Positions 1 through 14,197 are shown, numbered from the stretch's first letter. The stretch: 64,000 nucleotides of DNA from Stratiolaelaps scimitus (GCA_019614645.1 JABWDB010000001.1:16161501-16225500); one strand, 5' to 3'. Numbers and translations are program-made. Notes: generated from the sequence alone by a model not told the origin.

Positions 1-341
1 CCCTCCGCTCGAACCATCAAATCGTCGTGTAGACAGTCCGTCATGCGCGATTCCTCTACCTGAACGACGATTCCTGATGTTGCCGGACGCCCGAGCGGAG
101 TCTGAACAGCGTCGGTGACGGCGGCAGGTATCAGTCACCTCGCGGCTTTAGTACGAGGACATGGAGGGATAGAAAACCTGAACATGATAGATACTAGATG
201 GGTTGGGGGTTTGTGTTTAGGAGGATGGTATAAGAGAGCAGGACAAAGATGGAAGAAACAAAGAGACACGTGGAGCGGGAAGGCGAGGCTGGCCGTCTCG
301 TTGACAATGGTGTCAAGGGCGAGGTGTGTGTTCTCACTCAC
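1..341 (-). other. Start of intron 2 of the Beat-like gene
   Basis: Sequence downstream of the GTGAGT donor of the Ig exon, running off the window edge. The open frames on both strands here are short and show no domain. The next exon, expected to hold the second Ig domain and the C-terminal end, is outside the window. Confidence 0.6.
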
Positions 342-812
342 CGTAGACGATCATCTCCTTCGTCCTCGTGTCCTGGCCCTGAAGCGACGTAACAGAACAT
401 GAGTAGCTTCCGCTCATCTCCGTTGTGGGCCGCATGATCTTGAGAGCGCGATATTTCGTATATTTGTCCGCTGCCTCATCGTCATTGTTTGCTAACCCCG
501 CGCCTCGGTGATGGTGAACGAGCATCGGTGTTGACGGCGGCGGCACTTCGAAGTGTCTATCGATGTGACCCTCAAAACGCGACTTCGAGTACGATCTCTT
601 GTTGAGGTCGGGAATCCACTGGTAGATGGGTTTAGGGTCCTGATTAAAGAACCATTTGACCACGAGCTGCTGGTCCTCGAGTGAATACTGATAAACGCAG
701 TCGAGAACTACCGAGTCCGCGGTTCCGTTCTCAACGAATTGTGGCACAACAACGTCCAAAATTCGGATGCCGTTCGTATTCGACAGCAGTGACAGCAGCT
801 GTAGGATCACGC
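342..812 (-). CDS. Ig V-type exon of a Beat-like cell-surface protein (exon 2, partial gene)
   Basis: An internal exon encoding one complete immunoglobulin V-type domain. The acceptor is GATTACAG ahead of 812 and the donor is TACG|GTGAGT after 342, where the frame would otherwise stop at once. The exon is 471 nt in phase 1-1, the usual form of Ig-domain exons. Numbering the spliced protein from the ATG at 18902, the strand-B cysteine is C67, the core tryptophan is W82 in VVKWFF, and the strand-F motif SGSYSCSV holds C167. NGT at 57-59 is an N-glycosylation sequon. A start at mature residues IRILDVVVP followed by a single V-set domain is known for arthropod Beaten-path proteins, which act in axon guidance by binding Side-family receptors; a role here is inferred. 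A histidine/proline-rich insert (HHHRG) sits between strands D and E. Without a splice the ORF would begin at the ATG at 849 with a poorer leader. Other small Ig adhesion proteins are possible. Ig domain: very sure; family: moderate. Confidence 0.85.
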
Positions 813-1517
813 CTGTAATCGACAGTAATTTCCAAGGATAAAAATACATTCAGTTAATCATTTATGCTAGAACATAACTGAACTGAAATATAACATTGGT
901 CTAGTTCGTCATATTTACTACGTGGTAGGTTTACTATTATTATTATTATCATTATTTATGTAATTTATTAATACGAATTCCCCTAATATCCACAATAACA
1001 CATTTTAGTCATTCTGCTGAACATATGAGGTTTGCCTAAAGATATTAAACTGCATTGATTGATACATTCTGTTGATCATTCTTCCTTCTTCCTCGTTGGA
1101 ATATTCAATAGCCAGCGTAAAGGCCAAACTTAGCTGTGAACATTGTCTGATTGAATATCATCATATTAAAACGAGGCTGTATAATTTACATTGGGTCAAT
1201 TATCTTCAATACTGAGCGAATATAATATAACAGCGAATATATTCAACATCGTATATATGCGAGTAGTATTCTACTAATGAAACAGATACGAAAGTTTGGC
1301 TTCCATCAACGAACTTTACGGTTGTCTCAGCGATATGTTGTTCAATTAATGCTGCGGGAGACCCGCTTTTCTCTCCCCGTCTATCGTCCTATCATTGTTT
1401 CGCACCGTATGAAGGGTATTAATTGGAATAGGATATTATGCCTTGATGGCTGACTATTCATACACCCTCTACATAAAGCTGATATAAATAGAATGCACGC
1501 ACTATACAAGGTGAGCA

Positions 1518-1530
1518 CGGTCAAAGGTCT
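1518..1530 (+). promoter_or_regulatory. DR1-type nuclear receptor half-site pair
   Basis: CGGTCAAAGGTCT is two AGGTCA-like half-sites spaced by one base, the arrangement bound by HNF4 and RXR/USP family receptors. It lies inside the inferred intron 1. A chance match is quite possible in 64 kb. Confidence 0.2.
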
Positions 1531-4500
1531 AGCTTAAATGCTTTGGGGTCGATCGGATCGTACTGAACTCATAACGGTAACTAGTCATGATATCCGCATA
1601 GCAACGATGACATTTAGTCGAATCAGCGTGTTGAGTACGAGTAACATAACTCGGGAATATTATGACAACCACAAAATATTTCACCCGAGACACATTTGAC
1701 GATGTACTGATTCAGAAAACGCATAATAACAACAATTATGCCTATGCGACTTATAATTAAAGTCTCTGAGAGAGCTCCATTCATGATTATTGTGGGCTTG
1801 TGATTAACAGAAAAGTTTATTAGTTGGCTTTCGCCCACGTTAGGCTAACCATTTTGTGCTTTGATTATATGGCCTGTGCCACTCGTAACGGTTTGTTAAT
1901 TACACACTCACATGAACCGCGTGCACTACAAAAGATCAAGGTCTTCTAGCAACAGTGATCTTTAGATCGTTCGTATGCTGATCTTATGCACGTATCGAAT
2001 GATTTTGAGTTACACACATGTCATGCCCAGGGTAAGACAGCAATCCTGTCATCGTTGTTTGAATTATCACCTTCTTAATACAATTGAGATTTACTTTATA
2101 GATGAAAATTTGTTGTGTTCCCGCAAACTATGCATGAGTGTTCATGGACGTATGCCTAATCTCGCGGGCTCAATATTTAATGATTTCGCCTCATATAGTC
2201 AGGCAATCAAATGAGACCGATTGCTCATCCTGGGGATTTTTGCTTCACGACTAAGAGTGGCATATGGAACCTTGTGGTGTCGCTGACGAGCTTCCCTAGC
2301 AATTATGCAAGTGGGACTAGACTAGAATAATATCGAGTGCACTCATCTGCACTCGTTTTTTATACGGAAACCAAGAATAAACTCTATATTGCAATACGTA
2401 TTTCAGGGTATTCTTCAAAGAGGAGTGTTTCTCAAATCTTGGATTATGAATAGCACGGATTCAAAGGCTGACACTATTCTAAAATCTTCCCACAGCTTAG
2501 CCTAAATATATGTCTGCTCGATGGAGAAACAGGCACATCGATGTCTTTCTAAACCTCCTCGCTGCGACTTCACACCGTGAAGCATATATATGAGCCAGCT
2601 CTATTTCTAGATTATGTCGAGGCTCCGAATATCAGTAGAATCACTAACTACCTGAGGGGTTTTTGTCCACCACCGCTATTGAAAGATAGCAAAGTGCACA
2701 ACAGATGTGCATACTCTCTTCTGCTTTCATTTTGCCCACGGCGCCGAAAACGCGCTACCGACCATGTCACTCTCATCTGACCCCCAAGAGTCTAGCCAAG
2801 CTGACAGACGGTTCCATTGAGCTGCTCTTTCAGCAAGTTGGGAATATTTCAGCGCATTGGTATAGTATAATACGAGTTAGGTGGATGTGAATGGAAACCA
2901 AGCTCTCCGTGCCGGCATGATCAGGGCAACACACGGACGACAACAGACAGCAACAACAACAACAACATCCTACTAACCAGCGCAAGTCGCGCATATGCTG
3001 CTCGAAAACAAAATAACCTTTGAGTATAGTGCCTACACACTTCACTGTAATTCTAAAAAAAATCAATTACAAGTAATAACTAGATATTGTCGAATATGCT
3101 CTCACCATATGTTTGTTTTATAATAGTCTTCATGACCAAATGTTTTCTCGGCTAGCGCACACGTTGAAATTTCATGATCTGTGTTTTTAAGGCACAGTGC
3201 TGAGTAGATACAAAGACTATAGAAAATATAATGCAAAGTTGGGTAGACAATTGTCGACCCCGGTAGCGTGGTGCATTCGAGTGGTGCGTTGCAACTGGAG
3301 GATACGAGGTGCACGAGTTCGCTCCCTACCGTTGCGCATTTGCATTTAGGTGTCCGTCTTGCGAAGCAATGCAAAAATAATACCGTGGAAGTAAAGTATT
3401 GGCTGATACACACCCCGAAAACATTATAAGATCAATACAATTAATACCTTCCAAGAATCAAGACAACTTAATCTATATGTTGCTTAGTTCAGTTCCGTCA
3501 ATAAACCACAGTGTGAATCTGAATCAGGATTAGATCCATTCGCAGCAAACGTGAACTCCATGAAAAGAGAACTTTCTCTATTGAAATAATTTGAACTCGT
3601 AGTATAATACTAATGGCTCGGTGGAGGTCTCTCATGGGACTTGCTCACGATGTCCTCTGCGACAAGCAGGATGAAACTCACGGGGGTATACGGTGAGAAC
3701 CAATCTAAAACTCTGCTCCTTGAGTCGCATCAAGCAGCCAGAGGAGCTCGTATAGTCCTCTGGTGCACACACTAAACCATTACAGCCAAACTATTTGGAG
3801 AACTACTCAGCTCTCGATGACTATACAGAGGTGATTTAAAATCTGCAAACTTTTTAAGAACAATGGTGTGATGGATGAAACTATTGTAGGATAGTAAACA
3901 GATTTTCTAACGCATTTTCAGTTGCAGGGATTTTGACCACGACCTCCTCATCGGAAAATGTCTATTCTAGATATACATATATAATATCTGATAATACTCT
4001 GTTTTGTTTAATATCATATATTTATCCGAACATCTTCAATTCGTCATTTGGTCCCCGTCGTGTTAATAGATGATGTACTTAGTCGTCCCATTGTCCTCCC
4101 TCAGGTAAGTACCCCAAGGAGGCTGTGTTTTCCCACACCTCTTTTCCATATTTGTTTTACACGTAAATCGCCCCTGCTGCCTATTGGCCTCAAATATCGT
4201 GCGTTCGCTGATTGTCTAAAATTCTACTGTCCTGTCACTCTGCCTAGCTCCCGTGAACTGCCCGAACATAAACAGCTGTCGAAGGCGTTGTTCGTTGGTT
4301 CGAGGAAAATTGAGTGCTTATTTGAGAGCACAAGTGTGCCGCTCTAAAGAGCGGCTCGTTTATATATGAACATGCCATTGGCTTCTCTCCAAACTGTACC
4401 GCATGATCTAGGTATACAGTTTCCACTAACTCGGATCTCAGTTAGATAGTCACATCGATCAACAATAAGTTAGAACAGCCGCCATACGTGCTAACATGAT

Positions 4501-4791
4501 ATTTCGGAGCTATATAATCAAGGACTGTTCTGTTCTTATTAAGGGATTGATTTCGGGCGTGTGAGTCCTACGTTTAAAACACTTGCGTTTTATCAAGATT
4601 GTTCAAAGCAAATTTCGTCAAAGTTGCGTCTCTTTTGGACAGGTGGGATTGACTGTGAGGTGGCTAGGCTGCCCTTTATCTGATCTATCTGAATCAATTA
4701 TAACGTGCAGGACTGATTGATCGCATTTGTCGATATCAATTCTAATTATCTGCAGCTGTGGCGCAGTCCATCCCAGAGCAAAGGCGTGAAC

Positions 4792-4794
<3 letters not shown>

Positions 4795-4829
<35 letters not shown>
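4795..4829. repeat. (TA)n microsatellite
   Basis: About 14 uninterrupted TA units followed by an interrupted TATATAT run. Confidence 0.95.
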
Positions 4830-5130
4830 CCGTCCCAGAATGATCAGAACGGTTGTCCGCATTCGTTATTTCTATCGCGGACACGGCACTTATGCCTTTC
4901 GGAATACACAAAAAGTCCCGTATGTTTGCCCAGATAAAAACGCTGTTCGAATCAAAATTATCTGTGTTGGTTTCGCGATCACTCACCCGCACAGTGATCA
5001 TTAACCATCTATTATTATACATATTTCGGTTTCACTAAAACGATAAGAAGGCATCGATTGATTATGAAAAATATATTTCGTGTGACACATCGTCTATTTG
5101 CCCCGACCTCTGTCAGAGCGACCACTCGCC

Positions 5131-5153
5131 TATTATTATTATTATTATTATTA
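5131..5153. repeat. (ATT)n microsatellite
   Basis: Seven to eight ATT units on the plus strand. A shorter related run lies at about 936-949. Confidence 0.95.
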
Positions 5154-7899
5154 GAGTAGTAACTCGCTAACGCAGGGCGTGTGCCCTGCACATCACAGTT
5201 CCTTCATCGAAGACATCGTTGATTGTCCAATGAAACAGCGGTCCCATCAGTCGGTGGCACGATTGTGAGATCGCCGACGAGTAACCCAGCCTAACCTAGC
5301 TAACCTCAGACTGCCCAGCAGCTCACGGTAGGTAGTTATACCGCAGTACTACCTCGCACAAAGCCGGAGTGGCTGTTGTTATTATTGAGGCTTCCAAATT
5401 TAGAAATGGCCATTGAACAACTCAGTGACTTCAATAAAGCGGCAAAGCCGACTTCGTCTGGTTTCGCCTCTGAACGTTAATGACAACACCATCCTCGTCC
5501 GTTGCCGTTTGTTACCAAGCCACAGCCAGACATATTTAGTATAATAGTTCTAATGCTCCCGTGTCGATGGCGAAGGATCTGGAGCTAAGCAGCCATGGGT
5601 CCAATATATGCGCATTGTGTCCAATGCGATTGCAAGAGCGAAATGTGGCTAGTTTTGATAATGTCCTTATTTGAGGATTATATTGGGAAATTTAGTCAGA
5701 GATGAAGTCAATGGTCAAACTCTCGGGTCATTTTCTTATGTATATGCTATCGGTTGTAAGGCCCAGGTTAATCTGAAAACTATCGAGGAAGTGCTTTGGT
5801 TCTTGTCCATTGAGCCCTCATAGTATATATGTCCATTGAGAATCGCTTGTTTAATAGCCAATGCGTTCGTAAGATTATGCAACCCAACGTCCAATATCAG
5901 CAATACCGACATATAGTTCTTGCCAGAAATACTCGATGAGAGTTCTGGCCAACAAAAGACGGCCCACCTGTTGTGCCACTGTGTGCGATGCGTAATGAAA
6001 ATAATTCTTATGATGAAGAACAATAATTATAATAATATAAATAGGAATAGCCGAAATTTGTGCTTTCGCAGCAAATCGAACAAAAAGTAATCGGATTCAT
6101 TTTGCATAATAGTTTTACCTAGCAACGGCGGATGGCGAATCTCAACGACACATTCGTTGCCGATTGGCAAATACTTAAAAACCCGATACCGCAATGCATT
6201 CAGCATATTCATTGATACTGGTGAGCCCACTATTAGATATAAACAATCAGATATTATTTTGTGTCGCGCATATCAAAATTGAGACATCTGCTAAAACTCA
6301 TATATATGATTAAGTAATTTAATCTTGATGATGATTTATCATAAACGCACTTGTGCTTTGCTAGTGTCAACAAATGTTTGAGTTTAATTGATTTTATTTT
6401 CGCTCACTTACTTTGGGGAAGGGAAACCTCTCAACTCCGACGTGCCTGCTGCGAGTCAACTCGCTGTACAGTAATTAAGGTAATTTTTAATACATTTGTA
6501 ACCACTGAGCGTATTGATCGTACACGCTCTAATCATACGCTGTTGATTCACGTGACGGTCAGGGAAAGTGGTCATAGATGTTAGAGCAAGCACACGACTA
6601 GCACGACACGCGGTCTCCCACTATTCGAGGTTATCGGCCAGTGATACAGGCCGCTTATCACGTCGGCCTGTGATCCTATGCGCAATCGGCCGTATCGTCG
6701 CAACTGGTGTCTGATTCGGATATAGAATACATGAAAGGCCATCCGATTCAACGGTCAGCACACAGGTAAAAAGATCACTATTTGTAATAGCTGATAATTA
6801 TACGATACGAAGGCCAAACGACGATTTTGTGATGATTGCACTGCTCGATCTCTCTGAAGCTGTGGTGGAGGGGTGGTGGACGAAAGCGCTCTGCTTTCGT
6901 CCATGCCGTGGCGAATGCAACTGGTCTCCCTCCTGGCCCTGGGGTATATTTCGACCATCGCTACTACCGGGTAGCAGATACTACATGAGCCCACCTGAAT
7001 ACACACTCAAAACCGTAGTGGTATCTAAATATGTGGCAGTTATTGGTGCATCGCTGGTGACGACATAGAACGCATATCATTGTCAAAGCTAAACGCAAAG
7101 GTGGGTGGAGGTGGCCATAATTGCCAAGTTATTACGAGCAGCAAAGCGGGTTAGCGCACGCGTGTTTGTGTACGGTGTCTACGGACGCGGTCGAGACCGG
7201 GTTGAGAGAGAATGACCACTGCAGGGTGCACAGGTAGACGGCAATAAAGAACGATTGTCAGAGATGGAAAGCGAGGGCATCCACATCGACTCAGTTTGTA
7301 GTCGGGTCACATTGAGGGTGGCTGCGTCTGTCCGGCCGAAAAGCAGCATCGCATAGGAGCAGAGTAAAGCGCTGTTACCTAGCTGAGTACGTTGGTGGAC
7401 GGAGCGGCAAAGTGTTCCGCTTCATTTCGCCATCACATCATGGGCAGCCGAATCAGAGGGTTGCGGTGACGACTGCGATATCTACCGTTGACAGACTAGA
7501 CCTCTCATGGTAGAAACACACCACTTTGGTTGACTTTCTTTCGTGCATAACCAAGCAACATCAGAGCTGTCATAATGCTAGCAATTTATGGTAATTGCAA
7601 TTATCCGTTTACCTGTTCACGAATCACCTTGATAATTACCATAATCGCCAGGAGAGTGCACCATACCAGCACCTATTTTGCGCTCCATATCTGTACGCCG
7701 ATCTGTTCGTGCCGTCATTGTTGTATTATTTATTATATTTCATCGTAGCAAAGCCCAATTTGTTCGTTTCTCACCGACGGAGAGCTACCGGTGTGTCGAT
7801 ATTGGAGTGACGGAGTCCACCATGGCAGCCATACGCCTCGGTAGTTTCTCGTTCCTGCCGATGCCCTTAGCACCGGCACACAGATCTAGCAGGCACCGA

Positions 7900-9600
7900 A
7901 CGATCGGCCAACTCGATCCAGGCGGCCGCCCGCGTCTGATCGGCTCGTTGCACATCATTTGCTATTCCTTACTCTTTCCATGGCCAGTGGTATATAAGTT
8001 GGTGGCTGGTTGCTTTGCCTCAATCTTACAGCAGCTCTACAGTGCTCCGCCGTTACGGGCCATCCGGTGCGAGGAGTGAGGTAGCCTCCATAGGAAATAT
8101 ACAACCGGTGGCGTGGAGAAGCATATCGATGCTCCCTTGGCTGTTTGCTGCTGCAGAGTTCGCCAGCGCCATTTCTCTCTCTCTCTCTCGCTCTCTCGCT
8201 CTGCTTTGCCTCGCTTTCGAGGCGTAGAAAACATCACTCGGTGTGCCCACATGGTAGACTCCGTGGTGCGTAGTAGTCGACCCGAAATTTTGCCCTTCAG
8301 CAGGCGGTCCTATCTATCCTTCAGTATTGGCTATGATAGCTCTTTCGGCCAGTACCCAGGCAGGATACCAGCACCAGGATGCGCGCACACGTCCGCCTGG
8401 CCACAGACGTACGGCCGTGCGCCAAAGATCCACGCGGGGGCTGCATTGAACTCGCAGCACTGGGAGAGAACGAAAGCGAGAACCCTACCATAGCCTTGGG
8501 GCCAGACCGACTCGCCAGCAGCTGAGCAACGCTGAGAGAACGGAGGAAGACAGCAGCGAAAGGAATGGAGCGGGGGATGGCGGACCTAACGCGGAAAGGC
8601 AGGACGCGGAGCAAAGGCGAAAAGAAGAGGATGAAGAGGAGGAGGAGCAGGAGAAGGAGGAGGAGGAGAAGATATCGATTCCTCAAAATTTCATTATCGA
8701 ATTCGAGGATTCGAGGGGCGGCGGCGGCGGCGGTAGCGGCAGCAGCAGTGGTCGCGAGTGAGGAGCAGGAGCCGGCAGAGAATCAAGCTAGCAACGCAGT
8801 AGGACCAGCATCACTGCCGCCGTTGCCGCCGCCACCATCACCACTACCGCCCCTAGGAAGCCGTAGGGGAACTGCTGCATTGCTAGTGTGTCTTCCGAAG
8901 AGGGGGCGACGTCCTCCAACCGACGAAGGCTGGGAGGTTCTGGAAAGGCAGGCGGCGCCGGGGCCGAATTGGGGATGGCGAACCAACCATTGCCCTTGCA
9001 GCAACCCAACCGGACCCAGCCTCTGCCTTGCCCGTTTGCCGGCGTTTCGCCAGCAGGCTCCTCTGCTTCAGCCTGCTGGCTGCCATCGGTTTGCGATACC
9101 ACTCCTTCTTTTCCTGCTGCGGCGGCTCCTGCCTTTCGAGCAGCAGCGTCAACGGCAGTTCGGCGGTCTTCTTCGTCGACGCTTCTACATCGTCATACGG
9201 CTGCTACTCCTCTTTCTTTGTGCGCATCCTTTTCGTCCATAACGTCGCGTTTCTCCCTCGTCGACTCGTGGGGTATCGCGGGTGTGGTGAGGGTTCGGGC
9301 GGAGCGATCGAGAAGGCCGGTGGCACTCGACGTGCTAGCGTTTCTCCAACGTTGCCGGCTGCCACAGAAACGATTTCTTGACGATTCGTTGCTGCCCCCT
9401 CCCCCCCCCCCCTGCGCCCGCTTCCTCCAACCGCCCTCTGAATTTAGGAGACCCCGCTCCATCGTGTCCTTACCCGACTCTGTCTCTGGGTACAGAGGCC
9501 CCTTGTCGCTGCACACGTCGCTTCGTGTACGTCACTTGTTTTGTCGAGGCCGGGGGTGACGCACCTGTCGTGGCTGTTGGTTAACCAAGCTGTTCCGGAA
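7900..9600. other. GC-rich low-complexity island, no gene seen
   Basis: Contains a (CT)n tract at 8174-8189, a purine-rich GAGGA stretch at about 8612-8672, GCG/GCA repeats at about 8716-8750, and C12 at 9401-9412. Open frames of up to 225 codons occur on both strands at once. They translate to poly-Arg, poly-Ala, poly-Leu and poly-Pro runs without any domain and look composition-driven. Confidence 0.6.
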
Positions 9601-11599
9601 TTTCTGGCACAGCTTTTTCGGCGTTGTCGGAAAACGACGTTTCAAAAAGTACGGGGGCGGTGGGAGGCCTTGTCAGATAAACGTCTTCCTTGTGGAAAGA
9701 GTCCATGCGCATGACGTTGGCACTGAGCACGAGTCCGCTATAAAGATGGCTTACAGTATCGTCGATCTAACGATATGAGGATACATGTCCCATTCATAGA
9801 ATGGATGACAAGGAGGTCGAACGTGGTGCGCACTCCGGATCATCGCAGCATCGGCAAAAAAACACACAGAAACGACGATCTATAATAGCTCCGTATTCTT
9901 CAAGGCATAGCAACATTGGATGATGGACAACTTTAGCAACGAAATAAATAATTGATTGCCATTTTGGCTGTGCGAAAATAAAACTAAGTAATTATACTTG
10001 TCTCTCCCACGAGCTGCGATTTCTACCAATACAGCAATCGGTTCGACGATTTCGACCCAGTAATGATAGCAATGTCGGCCTCGGCGAGGGTCCCCAACTC
10101 TTCCCCCCAAATAATCCGTAATTCGTAATTATTGTATGTTTGAATAAACTATTTCTGTCGCAATACTTTGTCTAGACGTAATCTGAGGCATGGCGCTAAA
10201 TGATCAAATTGAAGCTTATGCGCTTATGTGCTGTTTCTCTGATGATTTAGTTTGATGCGTCCCTTTTGACATACAGGAGGCTTCGCACGAGTGGCCTTAA
10301 TTGCCTTCTACAGGCTAACCCATTTATAAATGGTGTTCGAGCTTTGCTCAGTCGTATCTAATAACCACTATAGTTAATGATCGTATGATTACAAGAGAGC
10401 TGAATGATTCGAAGAAGTTATAGGAACAATCATTACTTTATCCACGTTATACAATATATACCCAACATAACTTGTCGCTTCTTTCACCAAAAAGAATTAG
10501 TAACGCCTACTTCTTGGATGGATGCCTACCAATAGCCGAAGAACAAAAGCCTGTTTTTCTCACTGGTCTGAATAGGCTTAACGCTGACAATAGGAGGTTC
10601 TAGCTTCTTTTCCAGACGCTAGATCTCTTATAGAATAATACCAGCGGTTGTAACCTATACGCCCTACTACAGTTATAACAACATCGTTTGTCGAAGAGAA
10701 CATTTTTTGTATAGGCGTTAGTAGCAGGTGCGACAACAGATCTTAGGTACGCTTAACCTGTTATGTAGAACATTGCATGACAGCGTACATCTATTTTTAT
10801 TAGAAATACCATATTGAGTGTGGGGCCATCATGTTAGTGTATGAAATGCTCTTTTGTGATTAACACTTGTATCGATGTTATATTTTCCTGCCGATCTGCG
10901 GTGAGATAAAAGCTCAAAAGCAGTCCCCCAGTATGGACACTAGTCCTGCAACTGAGTCTCCCTTTTTGTACAAAGAACGATAGACGTCGTACTAATTGCC
11001 CCTCAGTTCTAAACAACAGTTTAGCTAGACAAACTTCATTATCTATCCATATCATATCACCGTTGCTGCATTCAACCAGAAAGACCGAGTTCTGGGGCGG
11101 AGTATTTGCTGAATAAGTATGCCAATGAAAAATGAATCCAAAAACGGCTCTCTTTACTTCCGGGTGACTCATGCAAGGTGCTTACTTCTGTATTTATTTG
11201 CATATGTAGCATACGGCGCTAGCTTGCACTCTTCCCATCCTCTCGACTGGGCGACGCCACACAGTGCTGTATTCTAGGCTGCTACCATCGCTGTAATTCG
11301 CATATACTTGCAGACAAACGCACTCACGGCCGACAGTCAGACCGATCCTTATTCTGTCGTTACCACACGTAGCGCAGAGCGCAAATCCTTGAAGACGACT
11401 CGAGATAGAGAGAAAGCCAACGTCGACGAACAAACTCTCCTGGGCGTGAGATCCCTTCAGCCGACTGCCGGAGAAAAGCGTGTCAGGAACGAGAGCAGAG
11501 TCATTTTGCCTCGCCAGAACAGCTAGTAAATACTAGGCTCGGCCTAGCACAGAGTGGGAACTGAGGGGACCTGCTGGCTGAGATCTCCCGCGGTAGTTG

Positions 11600-12830
11600 C
11601 CCATGGGAGCCACCGAACTCAACGAGGCAAACGACGAAACGAGAAACAAAGCAGAGAAAGGGAAAATCGTTGTGAGAGACGGCACACGTGGTCTGTTGTT
11701 GGTGGTGGTGGTGGTGGTTGCTGGGGGATTATGCGGGCGGTAGTGGTAGTGGTGGCGGCGGCGGTGTCTTTTGTGGTGGTATTAGTAGTAGAGTCCTCTG
11801 CGTCGTATATGGGTGTGCGTGCACATATGTGTCTGGCAAGCGTATGTGAGTGAGCGAACGAGCAAGCACCTAGCCGGCTAGCGACCAACCGAACATGTGT
11901 GGTTCTGGGTCTCTGGCGTGAGTTTGGTCAGGACGACGATTGGGGGCCGACCACGAGCTGAGGTGACAGCGTCGTTAGGGAGTCATTAGTCAAGCTGCCC
12001 GCGCGGAGCAGTCCCGTTGTTCCCTTTTCGTTCTACCCCTGATTACTACCACTACTACTCCCATGATTCCCTTCCCGTTGGGAGCTGCCGCTTTCCTTCG
12101 CCGCTGTCGTTGCCGCCTGCCGCGCTCGCCCCAATCACCTCCCTTCAACTCCCCTGAAGAAGCTAGCCTGCGACCCCCCGCGCACATCGAGACACATCAA
12201 CCGCAGTTCACCGTCGCGTCGGCTGTGGCTGCCGCTGAGAAGGAGGCAGGCCGGCCGGCCGGCCCTGGACGGACATCCAACCGCGCGAATACGGCAAAGG
12301 ACGACAACGAGCCGAGGCCCGCCGGCACACGGCAGACCACGAGAATGAGCACCACAACATTCAATGGTGAAGGCGGCGAGACCTTGAAGACGAAGGATGA
12401 GATCTTGTTTCCCTCGCTCTCTCTCTCTCTCTGCTAACACCACCTCTTCTATCCCTGCTCGTTTCTTCCCTATCGCACGCTCCCTCTCTTGTATGACGCT
12501 GCCTGACCAGGAGCGGGCCATATCCCTCAAGAGGATTGGATTGGGTTGGCTGTACTGCTACGCTTCCGCACCGCTGCGCTTTGTTCCTTCCTGGGCGTGC
12601 CAGATGACAATGGGAACTGCTACTTCTGCTCGGCACCACACAGGCACAGTCAGCGGGACTCAGTGGCTGGGTTGTTCGTAGCGGACGGGCAGCTGCGTCA
12701 GCAGCAGCAGCACCAGTGGCGGCATCCGTTTCTGCCGAGCTCTGTCTGCCACCGTGATAGTAGCGAGAGAGAGAGAGAGAGGGAGAGCGAGCGAGAGCGC
12801 GATAAAGAGTAGGAGATTGAGGGACAAGCA
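11600..12830. other. GC-rich low-complexity island, no gene seen
   Basis: Holds (TGG)n at about 11700-11718, GGCC repeats near 12252-12263, (CT)n at 12417-12432, CAG runs near 12700 and (GA)n at 12765-12780. Overlapping frames on both strands encode only biased sequence. Confidence 0.55.
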
Positions 12831-13435
12831 GAACATGCACGTGTCCTAGGGCTTAGCTGGGTAGCGAAGACCATAGCCGAGCTTTCAGGCTACATGTGTA
12901 TGTAACTATCACAACAAGCGCCAACAAGATCTGACACACACACACACTCATTCGGCCCGTGCAGAAGCAACGCACGCACACGGACAGACGTATACGACAT
13001 AGGCGTAGTCGTCCGTCTATGTAACGTATAGTTAGGTACGAGCAGCTGAAGGCACACAGCACCGATTCTATGCCATACTTATTATGTGTTTCTGATACTG
13101 GTTAGTCGCACTTGCACAGTCACGTGGAACACTGGTAGTGAGCGGGTGATCTGCGTAACTGAAGTGTCATTGGTTTTGTCTATGTGATGATGACGATGCA
13201 ACGGTAACCGCGATATCGATAATATCATATCGAATCGAGGCCACCGCCATGAGACGACATCATAATCCGGCAGTGGTAATGCGGACGATCACCACAGCAA
13301 AAACAAGGCAGTATGATGACGACAAGAATAGCCCGCCCAGAAAATGGAAACATGAATTCAGGATATTAGACCACCTGGAAACCGTGCGACTGTCTCAACG
13401 CTGTATTGTTAGACAGACAATTTAACAAATGATGC

Positions 13436-13454
13436 ATATATATATATATATATA
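13436..13454. repeat. (TA)n microsatellite
   Basis: Nine TA units between unique flanks. Confidence 0.95.
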
Positions 13455-14162
13455 CCGATGCAGCCATCCATGGACGAGATGGTATTTGATTTATACTACA
13501 GCATAAGATTATATATTGCCGCCTCAAGCAATCACGTGCAGAGGATGCTCATAAAAAGAGGAGAGACAATACCCAACTCGACAAAGCAGCTCGTGTGTGG
13601 GACTGGGTATCCTATTGTGTGCTAGTGTCGTTGCTGTACAGTGCCCCAGCTGCCAGAGAGGAGTGAGCAAAATGGGACCCCTCGAGTGGGTTCCCCGTCC
13701 AGACCCCCTCCATAATAGCCTGGCTCTGTCTTGTGTCATCGTTGTATTAAGCGCAACGAAGGCAACAGGCGCACACATCGCCTCCTGCGCGCGACGCTCG
13801 GGATTCTTCGTATCAACTAGCTATCATCTAGCGGGCTACCACAGTTCATCTATGAGACATTGAGCTCGCGCATCAGGGGCGTACGACAGCCTGCACTAGC
13901 CTGATCCCGTCTCTAGCTCGTGCTTTGCAAGCGCAAGTATTATAGGATCCAGATTCGATCTTCATCTTCGTTACGCTGTTAAACTGTTCATCGTGTTGAG
14001 GATGAACACCACGCGCTCGTTTTGCCTCTCTCGTCTCAGTCACATTGCTCCACTCCGACTCACCCAGCCCTGTCGTACGCGCTATATGATGTGCAGGGAG
14101 AGAATATCATCATACATAGATGAACAGAGATTTTCTTAATTTCGCAGCGCATCCCCGCTATC

Positions 14163-14197
14163 CCTCTCTCTCTCTCTCTCTTTTCTCTCTCTCTCTG
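14163..14197. repeat. Imperfect (CT)n tract
   Basis: CT dinucleotide repeats broken once by TTTT, a polypyrimidine run of about 35 bases. Confidence 0.9.

Noticed and set aside
849..849. ATG at 849 as the true start of the Ig protein
   Set aside because: It is possible, but the acceptor at 814/813 and the phase-matched exon at 18.8 kb give a better leader; kept as the alternative in the exon entry.
4040..4110. CTCAG|GTAAGT, a perfect plus-strand donor, after an open frame (VPVVLIDDVL...)
   Set aside because: No acceptor or start precedes the short frame, and the upstream DNA has a stop within about 80 bases; a lone donor motif is not enough.
5736..6230. Two adjacent minus-strand frames that read like pieces of one hydrophobic protein
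   Set aside because: A stop and a frame change separate them and I recognise no family; AT-rich DNA readily gives such hydrophobic frames.
8565..9559. Long overlapping plus-strand frames of 225 and 223 codons
   Set aside because: They lie in a GC-rich repeat island, overlap frames on the other strand, and encode Arg, Ala, Leu and Pro runs with no domain. Few stops are expected at such GC content.
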